From: Myxococcota bacterium
GTDB lineage: Bacteria > Myxococcota_A > UBA9160 > UBA6930
Assembly (NCBI GenBank): GCA_028285625.1
Contig: JANQOX010000022.1
Coordinates: 186,001-250,000, forward strand
Direction of reading: 5' to 3'
DNA: 64,000 bases
The position numbers and the translations under genes are program-made. The notes beneath the pieces were generated by a model. It was not told where the DNA came from and did no database searches. It saw only the letters and a program-made list of their open reading frames with translations. Positions 15,758-24,135 of the stretch are shown in pieces. Position 1 is the first letter of the stretch; every line of letters begins with the position of its first letter.

Positions 15758-17281
15758 TTGCGAGGCGCGCCCGCAGTGACCCACGGCAGCATCGCCGCCG
15801 GCCACCCGGAGACCTGCCGTGCGGGCCTGCTGGTGCTCGAAGCCGGGGGCAACGCATTCGACGCCGTGGTCGCGGCGGGCATGGCCGGCGCCGTGTGCGA
15901 ACCGGCCCTCACGAGCCTGGGCGGCGGCGGTTTCCTGCTGGCGCGGCCGTCGGGCGAGCGCGCCCGGGTCTTCGACTTCTTCGTCGACACACCGGGCCAC
16001 GGCCTCGATGCACTGCAGTCCGAACCGCACTTCGAGCCGGTCACCGTCGTCTTCCCCGGCTCCGAGCAGGTCTTCAACGTAGGCCCCGGCTCGTGTGCGG
16101 TCCCCGGCGGCGTGGCGGGCCTGTTGCACGTACACGAGGCGCTCGGCCGGCTACCGCTTCGCGAGGTCGTGGCACCCGCGGTGGCCCTGGCCCGTGACGG
16201 TGTCCGGCTGACTCCCCACCAGGCCTACTTTCTCGAGCTGCTGCGACCGATCGTCACGCGCACTGCCGAGGCGCGCCGCATCTTCGCGCCGGAGGGCACC
16301 CTGCTCCGCGAAGGAGAGACGCTTCGCAATCCCGACCTGGCAGGCTTTCTGGGAGCACTGCCCGACGGCGCGGCCCACGACCTCTACCGGGGCGCGCTGG
16401 GCGCGCGGCTCGCCGACGCCCAGGCCGAGGGTCGCGGCCTGATCACGGTCGAGGATCTCGCGCGCTACGCGGTCACGGAGCGCGCGCCGCTCGAGGCGCG
16501 GTTCGCCGACCATACCCTGCTGACCAACCCGCCCCCCTCTTTCGGGGGTGCGCTGCTCGGGCTCTCGCTCCGCCTGCTGGGTTCGGGCCAGGCTGCTGCA
16601 AGCGAGGCCGAACACGCACGCCACCTGCTGCGCGTGATGCGCGCGACCGACGCCCTGCGAGCAGACGGCGCCCGCGGCGCCGAGGTTCTCGACGGGCTCG
16701 ACGGGGCCGCGCGCGATGCGCTGCTCACGCGGGGGCCACGCGCGACCCGCGGCACGACCCACGTGAGCGTGCTCGATGACGAGGGCCATGCGGCGAGCAT
16801 GACCACGAGCAACGGCGAGGCCAGCGGCGAGGTGATCCCGGGCACGGGCGTGCTGCTCAACAACATGCTGGGCGAGGACGACCTCCACCCCGACGGTTTC
16901 CATCAGGCACCGGCCGGCCAGCGCGTGGCCTCGATGATGGCGCCCTCGATCCTGCTCGGACCGGACGGCGACCTGCGCCTGGTCCTGGGCAGCGGCGGCA
17001 GCAAGCGGATCCGCACGGCGCTCCTCCAGGTGCTCTCGCGCGTGGTGCTGCGAGGCGAACGCGTGGCCGACGCGGTCGTCCACCCGCGGCTTCACTGGGA
17101 TGGCGTCCACACCCACCTCGAACCCGGACACGGCGAGGAGGTGGTCTCGACGCTCGCCGACGAAGCGCCGACCCAGGCCTGGCCCGACCTCGACGTCTAC
17201 TTCGGAGGCGTCCACGCACTCGGCGCGGACGGTGACGGCATGGGCGATCCACGCCGCGGAGGGGACTGGCGGCGCGGCTGA
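15758..17281 (+). CDS. Gamma-glutamyltransferase family protein
   Basis: A 507-residue Ntn-hydrolase that should self-cleave into two chains. The nucleophile is the first Thr of GTTHVSVLDDEGHAASMT (about T333), and the substrate loop PGTGVLLNNMLGEDD follows. It lacks a recognisable signal peptide, unlike secreted glutathione-degrading GGTs, so a cytosolic role in cleaving gamma-glutamyl compounds is likely. The N-terminal stretch HGSIAAGHPETCRAGLLVLE begins almost at the start, as in short GGT-like proteins. The start is uncertain: TTG at 15758 or GTG at 15776 (six residues shorter); neither has a strong ribosome site. A terminator-like palindrome follows it. Confidence 0.85.
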   Translation: MRGAPAVTHGSIAAGHPETCRAGLLVLEAGGNAFDAVVAAGMAGAVCEPALTSLGGGGFLLARPSGERARVFDFFVDTPGHGLDALQSEPHFEPVTVVFPGSEQVFNVGPGSCAVPGGVAGLLHVHEALGRLPLREVVAPAVALARDGVRLTPHQAYFLELLRPIVTRTAEARRIFAPEGTLLREGETLRNPDLAGFLGALPDGAAHDLYRGALGARLADAQAEGRGLITVEDLARYAVTERAPLEARFADHTLLTNPPPSFGGALLGLSLRLLGSGQAAASEAEHARHLLRVMRATDALRADGARGAEVLDGLDGAARDALLTRGPRATRGTTHVSVLDDEGHAASMTTSNGEASGEVIPGTGVLLNNMLGEDDLHPDGFHQAPAGQRVASMMAPSILLGPDGDLRLVLGSGGSKRIRTALLQVLSRVVLRGERVADAVVHPRLHWDGVHTHLEPGHGEEVVSTLADEAPTQAWPDLDVYFGGVHALGADGDGMGDPRRGGDWRRG

Positions 17282-17300
17282 CCGGCCCGGGCGAAGCGTT

Positions 17301-17320
17301 GGCGGGTTCGCGAACCCGCC
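17301..17320. terminator. 20-bp perfect palindrome between convergent genes
   Basis: GGCGGGTTCGCGAACCCGCC is fully self-complementary. It lies 20 bases after the gamma-glutamyltransferase stop and 32 bases beyond the stop of the convergent ferritin-like gene. It probably acts as a bidirectional terminator; there is no T tract on either side. Confidence 0.6.
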
Positions 17321-17351
17321 GATTGCCGCTCGCGCGCTGGAAGCTCTCGGG

Positions 17352-18143
17352 TCAGGCGCTCGCGCCCGCCGGTTCGGCGCCGCGCGGCGCCATGGCGTTC
17401 TTGCGCTCCGGCTCCTCGAGTCGCAGCATGCGGCGCCAGCGGCCGAGGCGCTCGATCGCCCACACGCCGTGCACACCCGCCGACAACAGCGCGCGCTTCC
17501 ACGAAGGCCACCCCAGGATGTCCGCCATCTGGCGGAGCACCGCGAGGCTCATGTCGTGGTAGATGTCGCACTCGGCAATCGCGTACTGGCGCAGCAGCCG
17601 GTCGATGGCGGGCCCGTGACCCTCGGCACGCAGCCGCAGCAGCTCCTCGTGGCAGTAGGCGAGGTGGTTCTCTTCGTCGTCGGCGATCATGTGGATCGCC
17701 TTGCCGACCTCGTCGTCGTCGCCGAAGAGCTTCTTCTGCTGGAAGATCTCTTCGGCTCCGCGCTGCTCGGTCACGCGGCTGTGGACGAGGTAGGCGAGAA
17801 CCTCGTCCATCGACAGCATCTCGTCGCGCTCCAGCCGTTCGTGGGACAGGCCCACGCCCGCCTTCTCGAGCTTCATGCAGTAGTCGGCCTCGAGGGGAAC
17901 CGGCATCGGCTCGAGGCCGCGCTTGCGCAGCAGCGCGTTGAACAGGCGCGCGTGCTTGCCCTCGTCCTCGCCGTGACGCGCGATCTTCGCAGCCAGCTCG
18001 CGGTCGGGCGTGAGGGCGGCGATGCGCTCGTTCTCGAAGCCACCCTGATCCTCACCCTTGGCGGCGAGGCTCATGAAGAAACAGAACGCGCGATCGTCCG
18101 CGCGGAACTCGTCGAAGATGCTCTGGGCCGAAAGCAAGCCCAC
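17352..18143 (-). CDS. Ferritin-like di-iron protein
   Basis: A 263-residue helical protein. Carboxylate/His pairs suitable for a di-iron site occur as GEDEGKHARLF (E61 and H64) and DDEENHLAYCHEELLRLR, with a further Glu-rich helix in VTEQRGAEEIF between them. The spacing fits a four-helix ferritin-like fold, as in MiaE-like or other small di-iron oxygenases. No signal peptide is present; two more hydrophobic helices near the C-terminus (ILGWPSWKRALLSAGVHGVW) may touch the membrane. The substrate is unknown. It is divergent from the HpnN-type exporter gene with a 103-base gap, so a link to hopanoid lipid modification is possible but not shown. Confidence 0.7.
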   Translation of the reverse strand: MGLLSAQSIFDEFRADDRAFCFFMSLAAKGEDQGGFENERIAALTPDRELAAKIARHGEDEGKHARLFNALLRKRGLEPMPVPLEADYCMKLEKAGVGLSHERLERDEMLSMDEVLAYLVHSRVTEQRGAEEIFQQKKLFGDDDEVGKAIHMIADDEENHLAYCHEELLRLRAEGHGPAIDRLLRQYAIAECDIYHDMSLAVLRQMADILGWPSWKRALLSAGVHGVWAIERLGRWRRMLRLEEPERKNAMAPRGAEPAGASA

Positions 18144-18246
18144 CCCCTGTCAGGCCCGGACGACCACGAGCGGCCGTGGGCACCGAAATCTTATCCGGTC
18201 CCCAGCGTGCCGACGAGTGCACAGAACCGCTACCGTCACGGGCTCC

Positions 18247-20901
18247 ATGCTCGGCACCCTGGACGACGCGCTCGGGCGAGCATGCGCGCGGTGGATCGAC
18301 TGGGTCCAACCCCGCGCTGGATGGGTCGTCGCGGCGTTCCTGGCGGGATCGCTCGCGCTGCTGGCCGCGGCCGCGCCGCGGCTCGCGGTGGATTCCAACG
18401 AGGACATCCTCTTCTCCGAAGAGCTGCCCTTCGTTCCCCGGCGCGCCCACTGGCGCACACTCTTTCCGCAGTTCCAGGACCCGATCCTCGTGGTCGTGGA
18501 CGCGGAGACGCCCGACCGGGCCCAGTCCGCCACAGACCGACTGGTGGCGCACCTGGCAGAGGACCCAGAGCGGTTCCCGCGGATCGACCATGTGGGCGGT
18601 GGGAGCTTCTTCGAGGCTCATGGTCTGCTGTATCTCGAGAGAGCCGAACTCGAGGACCTCTCCGACCGCCTTGCGGCGGCACAGCCCTTCCTCGGCTCGC
18701 TGTCTCGCGACCCGTCACTCCGGGGCTTGCTGCCCCTGCTCGGCGATGCGCTCGAGTTCGCCCAGGAAGGCGAGCTTCGGGCCGTCGATCTCGCCGATGC
18801 GCTCGACCGCGTGGCGGAAGTCGTAGAAGCCCATGCCATGGGGCGTGATGCCTCACTGGCCTGGAGTAGCTGGATCCGCGGAGACGCAGACTACGCGGGC
18901 GGCCTGCGGCAGTTCGTCCTCGTGCAACCCGCCTACGACTTCGAGCAGGTGAACCCCGCCGAGGCCACGGTCCACGCGCTTCGCGACGTGTTTCGCGAGC
19001 TCGAACTCCAGGGCGACGGATCCGCCCGGGCTCGCATGACCGGGGTGTACGTCCTGGCGGAGGAGGAATCCCGGCACGTGACGTCCCAGTCCACGTGGGC
19101 CGGCCTCGCCTCGTTTCTCCTGGTGGGCATGGTCCTCGGGTTCGGGCTGCGCTCGTGGCGGATCGTGGGGAGCGCTCTCGTCACCCTCGCCGTCGGGCTC
19201 GCGCTCACCGCGGCGATCGCCGCCGGCACGATCGGTCGCTTGAACCTCATCTCGGTGGCCTTCGCCGTGCTCTTCATCGGGCTGTCGATCGACTTCGCGA
19301 TCCACCTGTGCGTTCCCTACCTCGACGAGCTCGCGCGCGGCGAATCGCGGGCGCGGGCGCTGCGGTCCGCGGCCCGCGGCGTGGGCGGCTCGCTGGCCAT
19401 CTGCGCGGTGACGACCGCCATCGGCTTCTTCGCCTTTGCGCCGACCGACTACCGCGGCGTCGCCGAGCTGGGAATGATCGCGGGCTCGGGAATGTTCGTG
19501 AGCCTCTTCACGAACCTCACGTTGCTGCCCGCCCTGTTGAGCCTGGGCCGGGCGGATCGCCCCGCGGCCCGCGCGCGCAGCGCCCGGGTGTCCGCGCTTC
19601 TCTCCGTTCCCACGCGCCACCGCCTGGGCGTACTCTCCGTGGCTGCGATCCTCATGGCGCTCGCGCTCTTCACGCTGCCGCGCGTCACCTTCGACCTGAA
19701 CCCGCTGCGCATGCGCGATCCCGGCGCCGAGTCGGTCGTGCTCTTCGATGAGCTCCTCGAGCGCGGCGAGGCCGTGGTCTGGAACCTGAGCGCGACGGCA
19801 CCGGACCGCGCTGCAGCCGAACGGCTCGCCGCGGACCTCGAAGCGCTGCCCGAGGTGGATCGATCGCTCACGCTCTCGGACTTCGTGCCCGACGACCAGG
19901 CCGCCAAGCTCGCCGTGCTCGACGATCTGGGTTTCCTGCTGGGGCCCGGGCTGGCCAACCCCGCACTTCCCGCGCCGGATGCCCGCGAGCGGGAGGCCGC
20001 CGTCGACGATCTGACCGCACGGCTCGGACGGCTCGAGCGGTCCTCGCTGGCCCCTGAAGTCGTCGCGGCCACCGAGCGGCTGGACACTGCGCTTCGGGCC
20101 CTGGAGGAAGCCATGCCGGCCGGGGAAGCAGGGGCGCGCGCACTCGCCGCCCTCGACCGGTCCCTCACGGGTACGCTTCCCACGCAGCTCGACATGCTGC
20201 GGACGGCGCTCACCGCAGGCGTGGTCACGCCCGAAGACCTCCCCGACGAGCTGCTCGCGAGCTGGGTCGCGACCGACGGCAGCGTGCGCGTCGAGGTGTT
20301 TCCCGCCGAGGACCTGAACGACAACGAAGCCCTGGCGGACTACGTGAATGGCGTGCTGTCGGTGGCTCCCGAGGCCTACGGCGAGGGCTTCACGATCTAC
20401 CTGGCTGGCAAGGCGGTGGAGACGTCCCTGCTCGAGGCCCTGTCCCTGGCGGGGCTTCTGATCGGGGGCGTCCTCCTGATTCTCTGGCGTCACGTTCCGT
20501 CGGCCTTGCTGGTGATGCTGCCGATCGCGCTTGCCGCCCTGGTGACGGCGGCCTCGACGGTTTGGATCGGACTCCCGCTCAACTTCGCCAACGTGATCGT
20601 CATCCCGCTGCTGTTGGGCATGGGCGTCGACACCGGCATCCACCTGGTCCATCGCATCCGCGCCGGCGGTCTGCCGCGCGAGGGACTGCTCGGCACGTCG
20701 ACCGCGCGCGCGGTACTGCTCTCCGCGCTCACGACGCTGGCGAGCTTCGGCTCGCTGTCGCTGTCGACGCACCCAGGCCTCGCGAGCCTGGGACGGCTGC
20801 TGGCCCTCGGACTGGCATTGATCCTGCTCAGCAACCTGGGCCTGCTGCCGGCGCTCGCGCGTCCGGCGGATGACCGAGTCGAACCCGCCTCGCGGGACTA
20901 G
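18247..20901 (+). CDS. hpnN: HpnN-type hopanoid-associated RND transporter
   Basis: An 884-residue MMPL/RND exporter. After a first helix (residues 25-47) there is a periplasmic domain of about 240 residues beginning VDSNEDILFSEELPF, then five helices with the sterol-sensing-like stretch SVAFAVLFIGLSIDFAIHLC, a second periplasmic domain and a second helix bundle with VIVIPLLLGMGVDTGIHLVH. The internal pattern RAELEDLSDRLAAAQPFLGS followed by DPSLRGLLPLL is characteristic of HpnN. HpnN moves hopanoids from the inner to the outer membrane. The ATG at 18247 is used; the longer frame covers the divergent gene's promoter. The hpnA and hpnO genes beside it support the call. Confidence 0.87.
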   Translation: MLGTLDDALGRACARWIDWVQPRAGWVVAAFLAGSLALLAAAAPRLAVDSNEDILFSEELPFVPRRAHWRTLFPQFQDPILVVVDAETPDRAQSATDRLVAHLAEDPERFPRIDHVGGGSFFEAHGLLYLERAELEDLSDRLAAAQPFLGSLSRDPSLRGLLPLLGDALEFAQEGELRAVDLADALDRVAEVVEAHAMGRDASLAWSSWIRGDADYAGGLRQFVLVQPAYDFEQVNPAEATVHALRDVFRELELQGDGSARARMTGVYVLAEEESRHVTSQSTWAGLASFLLVGMVLGFGLRSWRIVGSALVTLAVGLALTAAIAAGTIGRLNLISVAFAVLFIGLSIDFAIHLCVPYLDELARGESRARALRSAARGVGGSLAICAVTTAIGFFAFAPTDYRGVAELGMIAGSGMFVSLFTNLTLLPALLSLGRADRPAARARSARVSALLSVPTRHRLGVLSVAAILMALALFTLPRVTFDLNPLRMRDPGAESVVLFDELLERGEAVVWNLSATAPDRAAAERLAADLEALPEVDRSLTLSDFVPDDQAAKLAVLDDLGFLLGPGLANPALPAPDAREREAAVDDLTARLGRLERSSLAPEVVAATERLDTALRALEEAMPAGEAGARALAALDRSLTGTLPTQLDMLRTALTAGVVTPEDLPDELLASWVATDGSVRVEVFPAEDLNDNEALADYVNGVLSVAPEAYGEGFTIYLAGKAVETSLLEALSLAGLLIGGVLLILWRHVPSALLVMLPIALAALVTAASTVWIGLPLNFANVIVIPLLLGMGVDTGIHLVHRIRAGGLPREGLLGTSTARAVLLSALTTLASFGSLSLSTHPGLASLGRLLALGLALILLSNLGLLPALARPADDRVEPASRD

Positions 20902-20917
20902 GCGCGCGCGAATCGCT

Positions 20918-21991
20918 TCAGGCGGCGTCGCCGACGACGGCCGGCGGCGACGAGTCGCCGCCCCCCAGCCCACCGTGCCGGGCGATGCGCTCGAGGCACG
21001 CCGGGCTGGCCTGGCCCTCGTCGATGAACCACCGCAGGGCACGGGAGAGTGCTACGCGCGCCGGCGCCGGGTCGTAGCCGAGTTCCTTGCGGGCGCGATC
21101 GATGCGGAACGCGCGGTTTGCGCGCGCGTGCAGCACCGACTCGCGGTCGACGATGGGCGTCTCGTGGGTCACGTGGTCGGCGAGCCACTCGGCCACACCG
21201 CCGGCGAGGGCCAGGAGCGCGTGGGGAATCCGCACGCGGGGCGCGGGAATGCCCGTGAGCTCGGAGAGGGTGCCGAGCACCTCGCGCATGGTGAGGTTCT
21301 CGCTGCCCAGGATGTAGCGGCTCCCCGGCCGGCCCTGCTCGAGCGCGAGGACCTGTCCCCGTGCCACGTCGGCGACGTCCACGAGGTTCAGAACCGTATC
21401 GGCGTAGGCCTTCATCCGACCGTTGAGGAAATGCACGATCATGCTGCCCGTGGGTGTCGGCCGACGATCGCCGTCCCCCACGACGGTGGTGGGGTGCACG
21501 ATCGAGAGCGAGAGCCCGCGCGCCGCGGCGCGCAGGGCCACGTTCTCGGCCATGACCTTCGAGACCTTGTAGTGGCCCTGGAAGCGGCGGGCGTCGTAGA
21601 CGTCGTCCTCGTCGCCGTTTCCACCGCCGAAGGCCGGCGTGAGGGTCGCCGTACTGCTGGTGTGCACGACGCGCGCGTAGCCGAGCTCTTCGGCGGCGCG
21701 CAGCACCTCGCGCGTGCCCTCGACGTTCACGCGGTAGATCAGGTCGGGGTCCGGCGCCCAGAAGCTGTAGACCGCTGCGGTGTGCAGCAGCGCCTCGCCG
21801 CCCTGCAGCGCGCGACGCACGCTGCCGGCGTCGAGCAGGTCGAGCTCGCGGACTTCGACGTCGACACCTTCGAGGTTTTCGAGGTCGAGGTCGGAGCCCA
21901 CGGCGGCGATCACCTCATGACCGGCGGCTCCCAGCGCACGCACCACGTGCGAGCCCATGAAACCGTTGGCGCCGGTCACGACGCACTTCAC
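20918..21991 (-). CDS. hpnA: HpnA-type hopanoid-associated NAD-dependent epimerase/dehydratase
   Basis: A 357-residue extended SDR. The dinucleotide motif TGANGFMGSHVVRALGAAGH is at residues 6-25, and the catalytic Tyr-Lys pair Y141/K145 is in GHYKVSKVMAEN. The segment LLHTAAVYSFWAPDPDLIYR matches the HpnA family, where WAPDPxxLYRxNVEGT is conserved. HpnA is implicated in hopanoid side-chain or head-group modification. The GTG at 21991 overlaps the hpnO stop as GTGA, so the two are translationally coupled; the longer open frame upstream is hpnO shadow. It is convergent with hpnN, 16 bases apart. Confidence 0.82.
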   Translation of the reverse strand: MKCVVTGANGFMGSHVVRALGAAGHEVIAAVGSDLDLENLEGVDVEVRELDLLDAGSVRRALQGGEALLHTAAVYSFWAPDPDLIYRVNVEGTREVLRAAEELGYARVVHTSSTATLTPAFGGGNGDEDDVYDARRFQGHYKVSKVMAENVALRAAARGLSLSIVHPTTVVGDGDRRPTPTGSMIVHFLNGRMKAYADTVLNLVDVADVARGQVLALEQGRPGSRYILGSENLTMREVLGTLSELTGIPAPRVRIPHALLALAGGVAEWLADHVTHETPIVDRESVLHARANRAFRIDRARKELGYDPAPARVALSRALRWFIDEGQASPACLERIARHGGLGGGDSSPPAVVGDAA

Positions 21992-23379
21992 GAACGCCCG
22001 CCGCGGATCTTGAGCGCGTGGCCCGCCAGCGTCTTGCCCAGATCCCACACCGCACCGGTTCCACGATGCGTGTCGGCCACCACCTCTCGCACGCTGCCCA
22101 GCAGCCAGTCCGCATCGGACTCGGTCAACGTGAGCGGCGGCAGGAACTTCACCACGTTGATGCCGTGCCCCGCGGTCTGGCTGAGGATGCGGTGCTTCTT
22201 GAACAGCGGGATCGTGATCATCTGGCAGTAGAGGCCGGGCTGCGCCGCCTCGAGCAGCTTCCACGAGATCTTGAGCTTGGTGCTCTTCGGCGGCCCGAAG
22301 ACCAGCGCCTGCATCATGCCCTTGCCGCGCACTTCGTGCAGGAACTCGAACTCGGTCGCCATGTCGCGAAACCGCTGCAGGATCGACTCGCCGAGCCGGG
22401 CGGCGTTGCCCACCAGGTCCTCTTCGCGAAGCACGCGCAACGTGGCCAGACCGGCCGCCATGGCGAGGTTGTTCTTCGCGAACGTCGACCCGTGCACGGG
22501 GGCTCGGACCATGTTGCTGAACACGGCGTCGAAGGCGTCCTTGCGCAGCGCCACGGCGCCCACGGGTACGAACCCGCCGGACAGCGCCTTGGCCATGGTG
22601 ATCATGTCGGGCTCGACGCCCCAGTGCTCCACCGCCCACATCTTGCCGGTGCGACCGAGGCCCGTCTGGATCTCGTCGGCGATGAAGAGCGTGCCGTACT
22701 TGCGGCAGAGGCGTGCCGCCTCGGGAAGGTAGTCGGCGTCGGGCATGAAGACGCCGTGGCCCTGGATGGGCTCCACGACGAAGGCCGCCACGTCGCGTCC
22801 GGCCAGGGCGCGCTCGAGCGCCTCGAGATCGTTGAACGGAACCCGGGCGAAACCCGGCAGCAGCGGCCCGAACCCGTCCTGGAAGATGTCGTCGCCGTTG
22901 GCGGACAAGGCCCCGAAGGTGAGACCGTGGTAGCCACGGTCGCAGTAGACCACGCCCGAACGCCGCGTCGCGTAGCGTGCGAACTTGAGCGCAGCCTCCA
23001 CGGCTTCGGCGCCCGAGTTGGCGAAGAACACCTTGTCCAGACCTGGCGTGGTGGCGAGCACCTCTTCGGCCAGCAGTCCCGACAGGAGCGACACGTCCAT
23101 CTGCACCAGGCTCGGCAGGTCCGCGTCGAGCACCTCGCGGAGCGCGGCCACCACCTTCGGGTGGTTGCGGCCGACGGCGAAGGCGCCGAAGCCGGCCAGC
23201 AGGTCGAGGTAGCGATCCCCCGCGGCGTCGAACAGATACTGCTCGCGCGCCTCGACGTAGTTTCGCTCGAACCCGATGGTGCGAAGCACGCGCACCATCT
23301 GGGTGTTGAGGTGCGCTTCGTGCAGCGGGAACTGCTCGCCAGCGCGCTTCTCGAGCAGCTCCTGGATGAATCCGGCCAT
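21988..23379 (-). CDS. hpnO: HpnO-like class III PLP aminotransferase
   Basis: A 463-residue class III (ornithine/GABA aminotransferase-type) enzyme. PLP-binding residues are in FANSGAEAVEAALKFAR and FIADEIQTGLGRTG, and the Schiff-base lysine is K264 in MAKALSGGFVPVGA. Context with hpnA (coupled by a GTGA overlap) and hpnN suggests HpnO, which converts a C35 hopanoid aldehyde or ketone to the amine in aminobacteriohopanepolyols. By sequence alone it could be another amine:2-oxoacid aminotransferase. About 230 bases lie between its start and the divergent lipoprotein gene. Confidence 0.75.
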   Translation of the reverse strand: MAGFIQELLEKRAGEQFPLHEAHLNTQMVRVLRTIGFERNYVEAREQYLFDAAGDRYLDLLAGFGAFAVGRNHPKVVAALREVLDADLPSLVQMDVSLLSGLLAEEVLATTPGLDKVFFANSGAEAVEAALKFARYATRRSGVVYCDRGYHGLTFGALSANGDDIFQDGFGPLLPGFARVPFNDLEALERALAGRDVAAFVVEPIQGHGVFMPDADYLPEAARLCRKYGTLFIADEIQTGLGRTGKMWAVEHWGVEPDMITMAKALSGGFVPVGAVALRKDAFDAVFSNMVRAPVHGSTFAKNNLAMAAGLATLRVLREEDLVGNAARLGESILQRFRDMATEFEFLHEVRGKGMMQALVFGPPKSTKLKISWKLLEAAQPGLYCQMITIPLFKKHRILSQTAGHGINVVKFLPPLTLTESDADWLLGSVREVVADTHRGTGAVWDLGKTLAGHALKIRGGRS

Positions 23380-23409
23380 CCGCTGCGGGCCCTCCCTCTC
23401 TCCTGGACG

Positions 23410-23429
23410 CGTCGACGAATCCGTCGACG
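23410..23429. promoter_or_regulatory. Paired palindromic octamers upstream of hpnO
   Basis: Two copies of the self-complementary CGTCGACG are separated by AATC, 31 to 50 bases before the hpnO start codon. The symmetry suits a dimeric regulator or an RNA hairpin in the leader. No known regulator can be named. Confidence 0.4.
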
Positions 23430-23607
23430 AGCCGCGCTCACGCTAGCAACGCCCACCGGGTGGGTCGATCCGAGCGGCCCCCCAACGGCCCGCAGCGCGC
23501 GACTCGGCGAGGGAGAACCGACCCACCCTGGTTCTCTCTCAAGCCCATCGTGGGTCTCACCCGATGGAAGCCACAGGCCGCAAACACCCGGCCCTACGGA
23601 GGTTCCC

Positions 23608-24135
23608 ATGGCTCGGCTGGTCCTGCTCCTGGTTGGCATCCTGACGCTCTCCTGCGCGTCGGCGCAACCCTCGACTCCCGACGCGACGCACGTCGTCCGC
23701 GAACGCGCAGCGTCCCTCCAGGCGCAGGCCCTCGCGGGCGAGACCGAAGCCCAGCGCGAACAGCGGGAGACGCTGATGTGGGCCGCCAACTTCCGTGAGG
23801 CCCAGAAGCGCTACACCGAGTCGGTACGCTGGGGGCTCGTCGACGATGCCGCCGCCTTCGTCGCCCCCGAGCTTCGCAGCGACTTCCGCGCCCTCGCATC
23901 CCGCGAGCTGCGCGAGGTACGGCTGACGGACTATGCGATCGACGAGCTGCACCTCGAGCCCAAGGCCGATCAGGCGCGCGCCGACGTGCGCTACCAGGGC
24001 TACTGGCTCGCGAGCCCCTTCGTGCAGTGGGTGTCGGTCTCCCAGGACTGGCAGCACTCGGCAGACGAACGACGATGGTATGTGCGCCCGGACATCGACC
24101 ACATGCGCAAGCAGGCGCGCGCGGCGGCTCCCTAG
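23608..24135 (+). CDS. Small lipoprotein of unknown function
   Basis: A 175-residue protein with a lipobox-like N-terminus (LVGILTLSCASA, Cys at 16), so probably periplasmic and lipid-anchored. The mature part begins with a charged helix, then an alpha/beta domain of about 100 residues with the start of a possible NTF2/cystatin-like fold (RYTESVRWGLVDDAAAFVAP). No enzyme motif is visible. The ATG at 23608 has ACGGAGG about eight bases upstream. It ends overlapping the convergent multihaem cytochrome gene by four bases. Confidence 0.65.
   Translation: MARLVLLLVGILTLSCASAQPSTPDATHVVRERAASLQAQALAGETEAQREQRETLMWAANFREAQKRYTESVRWGLVDDAAAFVAPELRSDFRALASRELREVRLTDYAIDELHLEPKADQARADVRYQGYWLASPFVQWVSVSQDWQHSADERRWYVRPDIDHMRKQARAAAP

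Noticed and set aside
18853..21042. A 729-codon minus-strand frame opposite hpnN
   Set aside because: It is antisense to the RND exporter, rich in Arg/Gln/His and lacks any domain.
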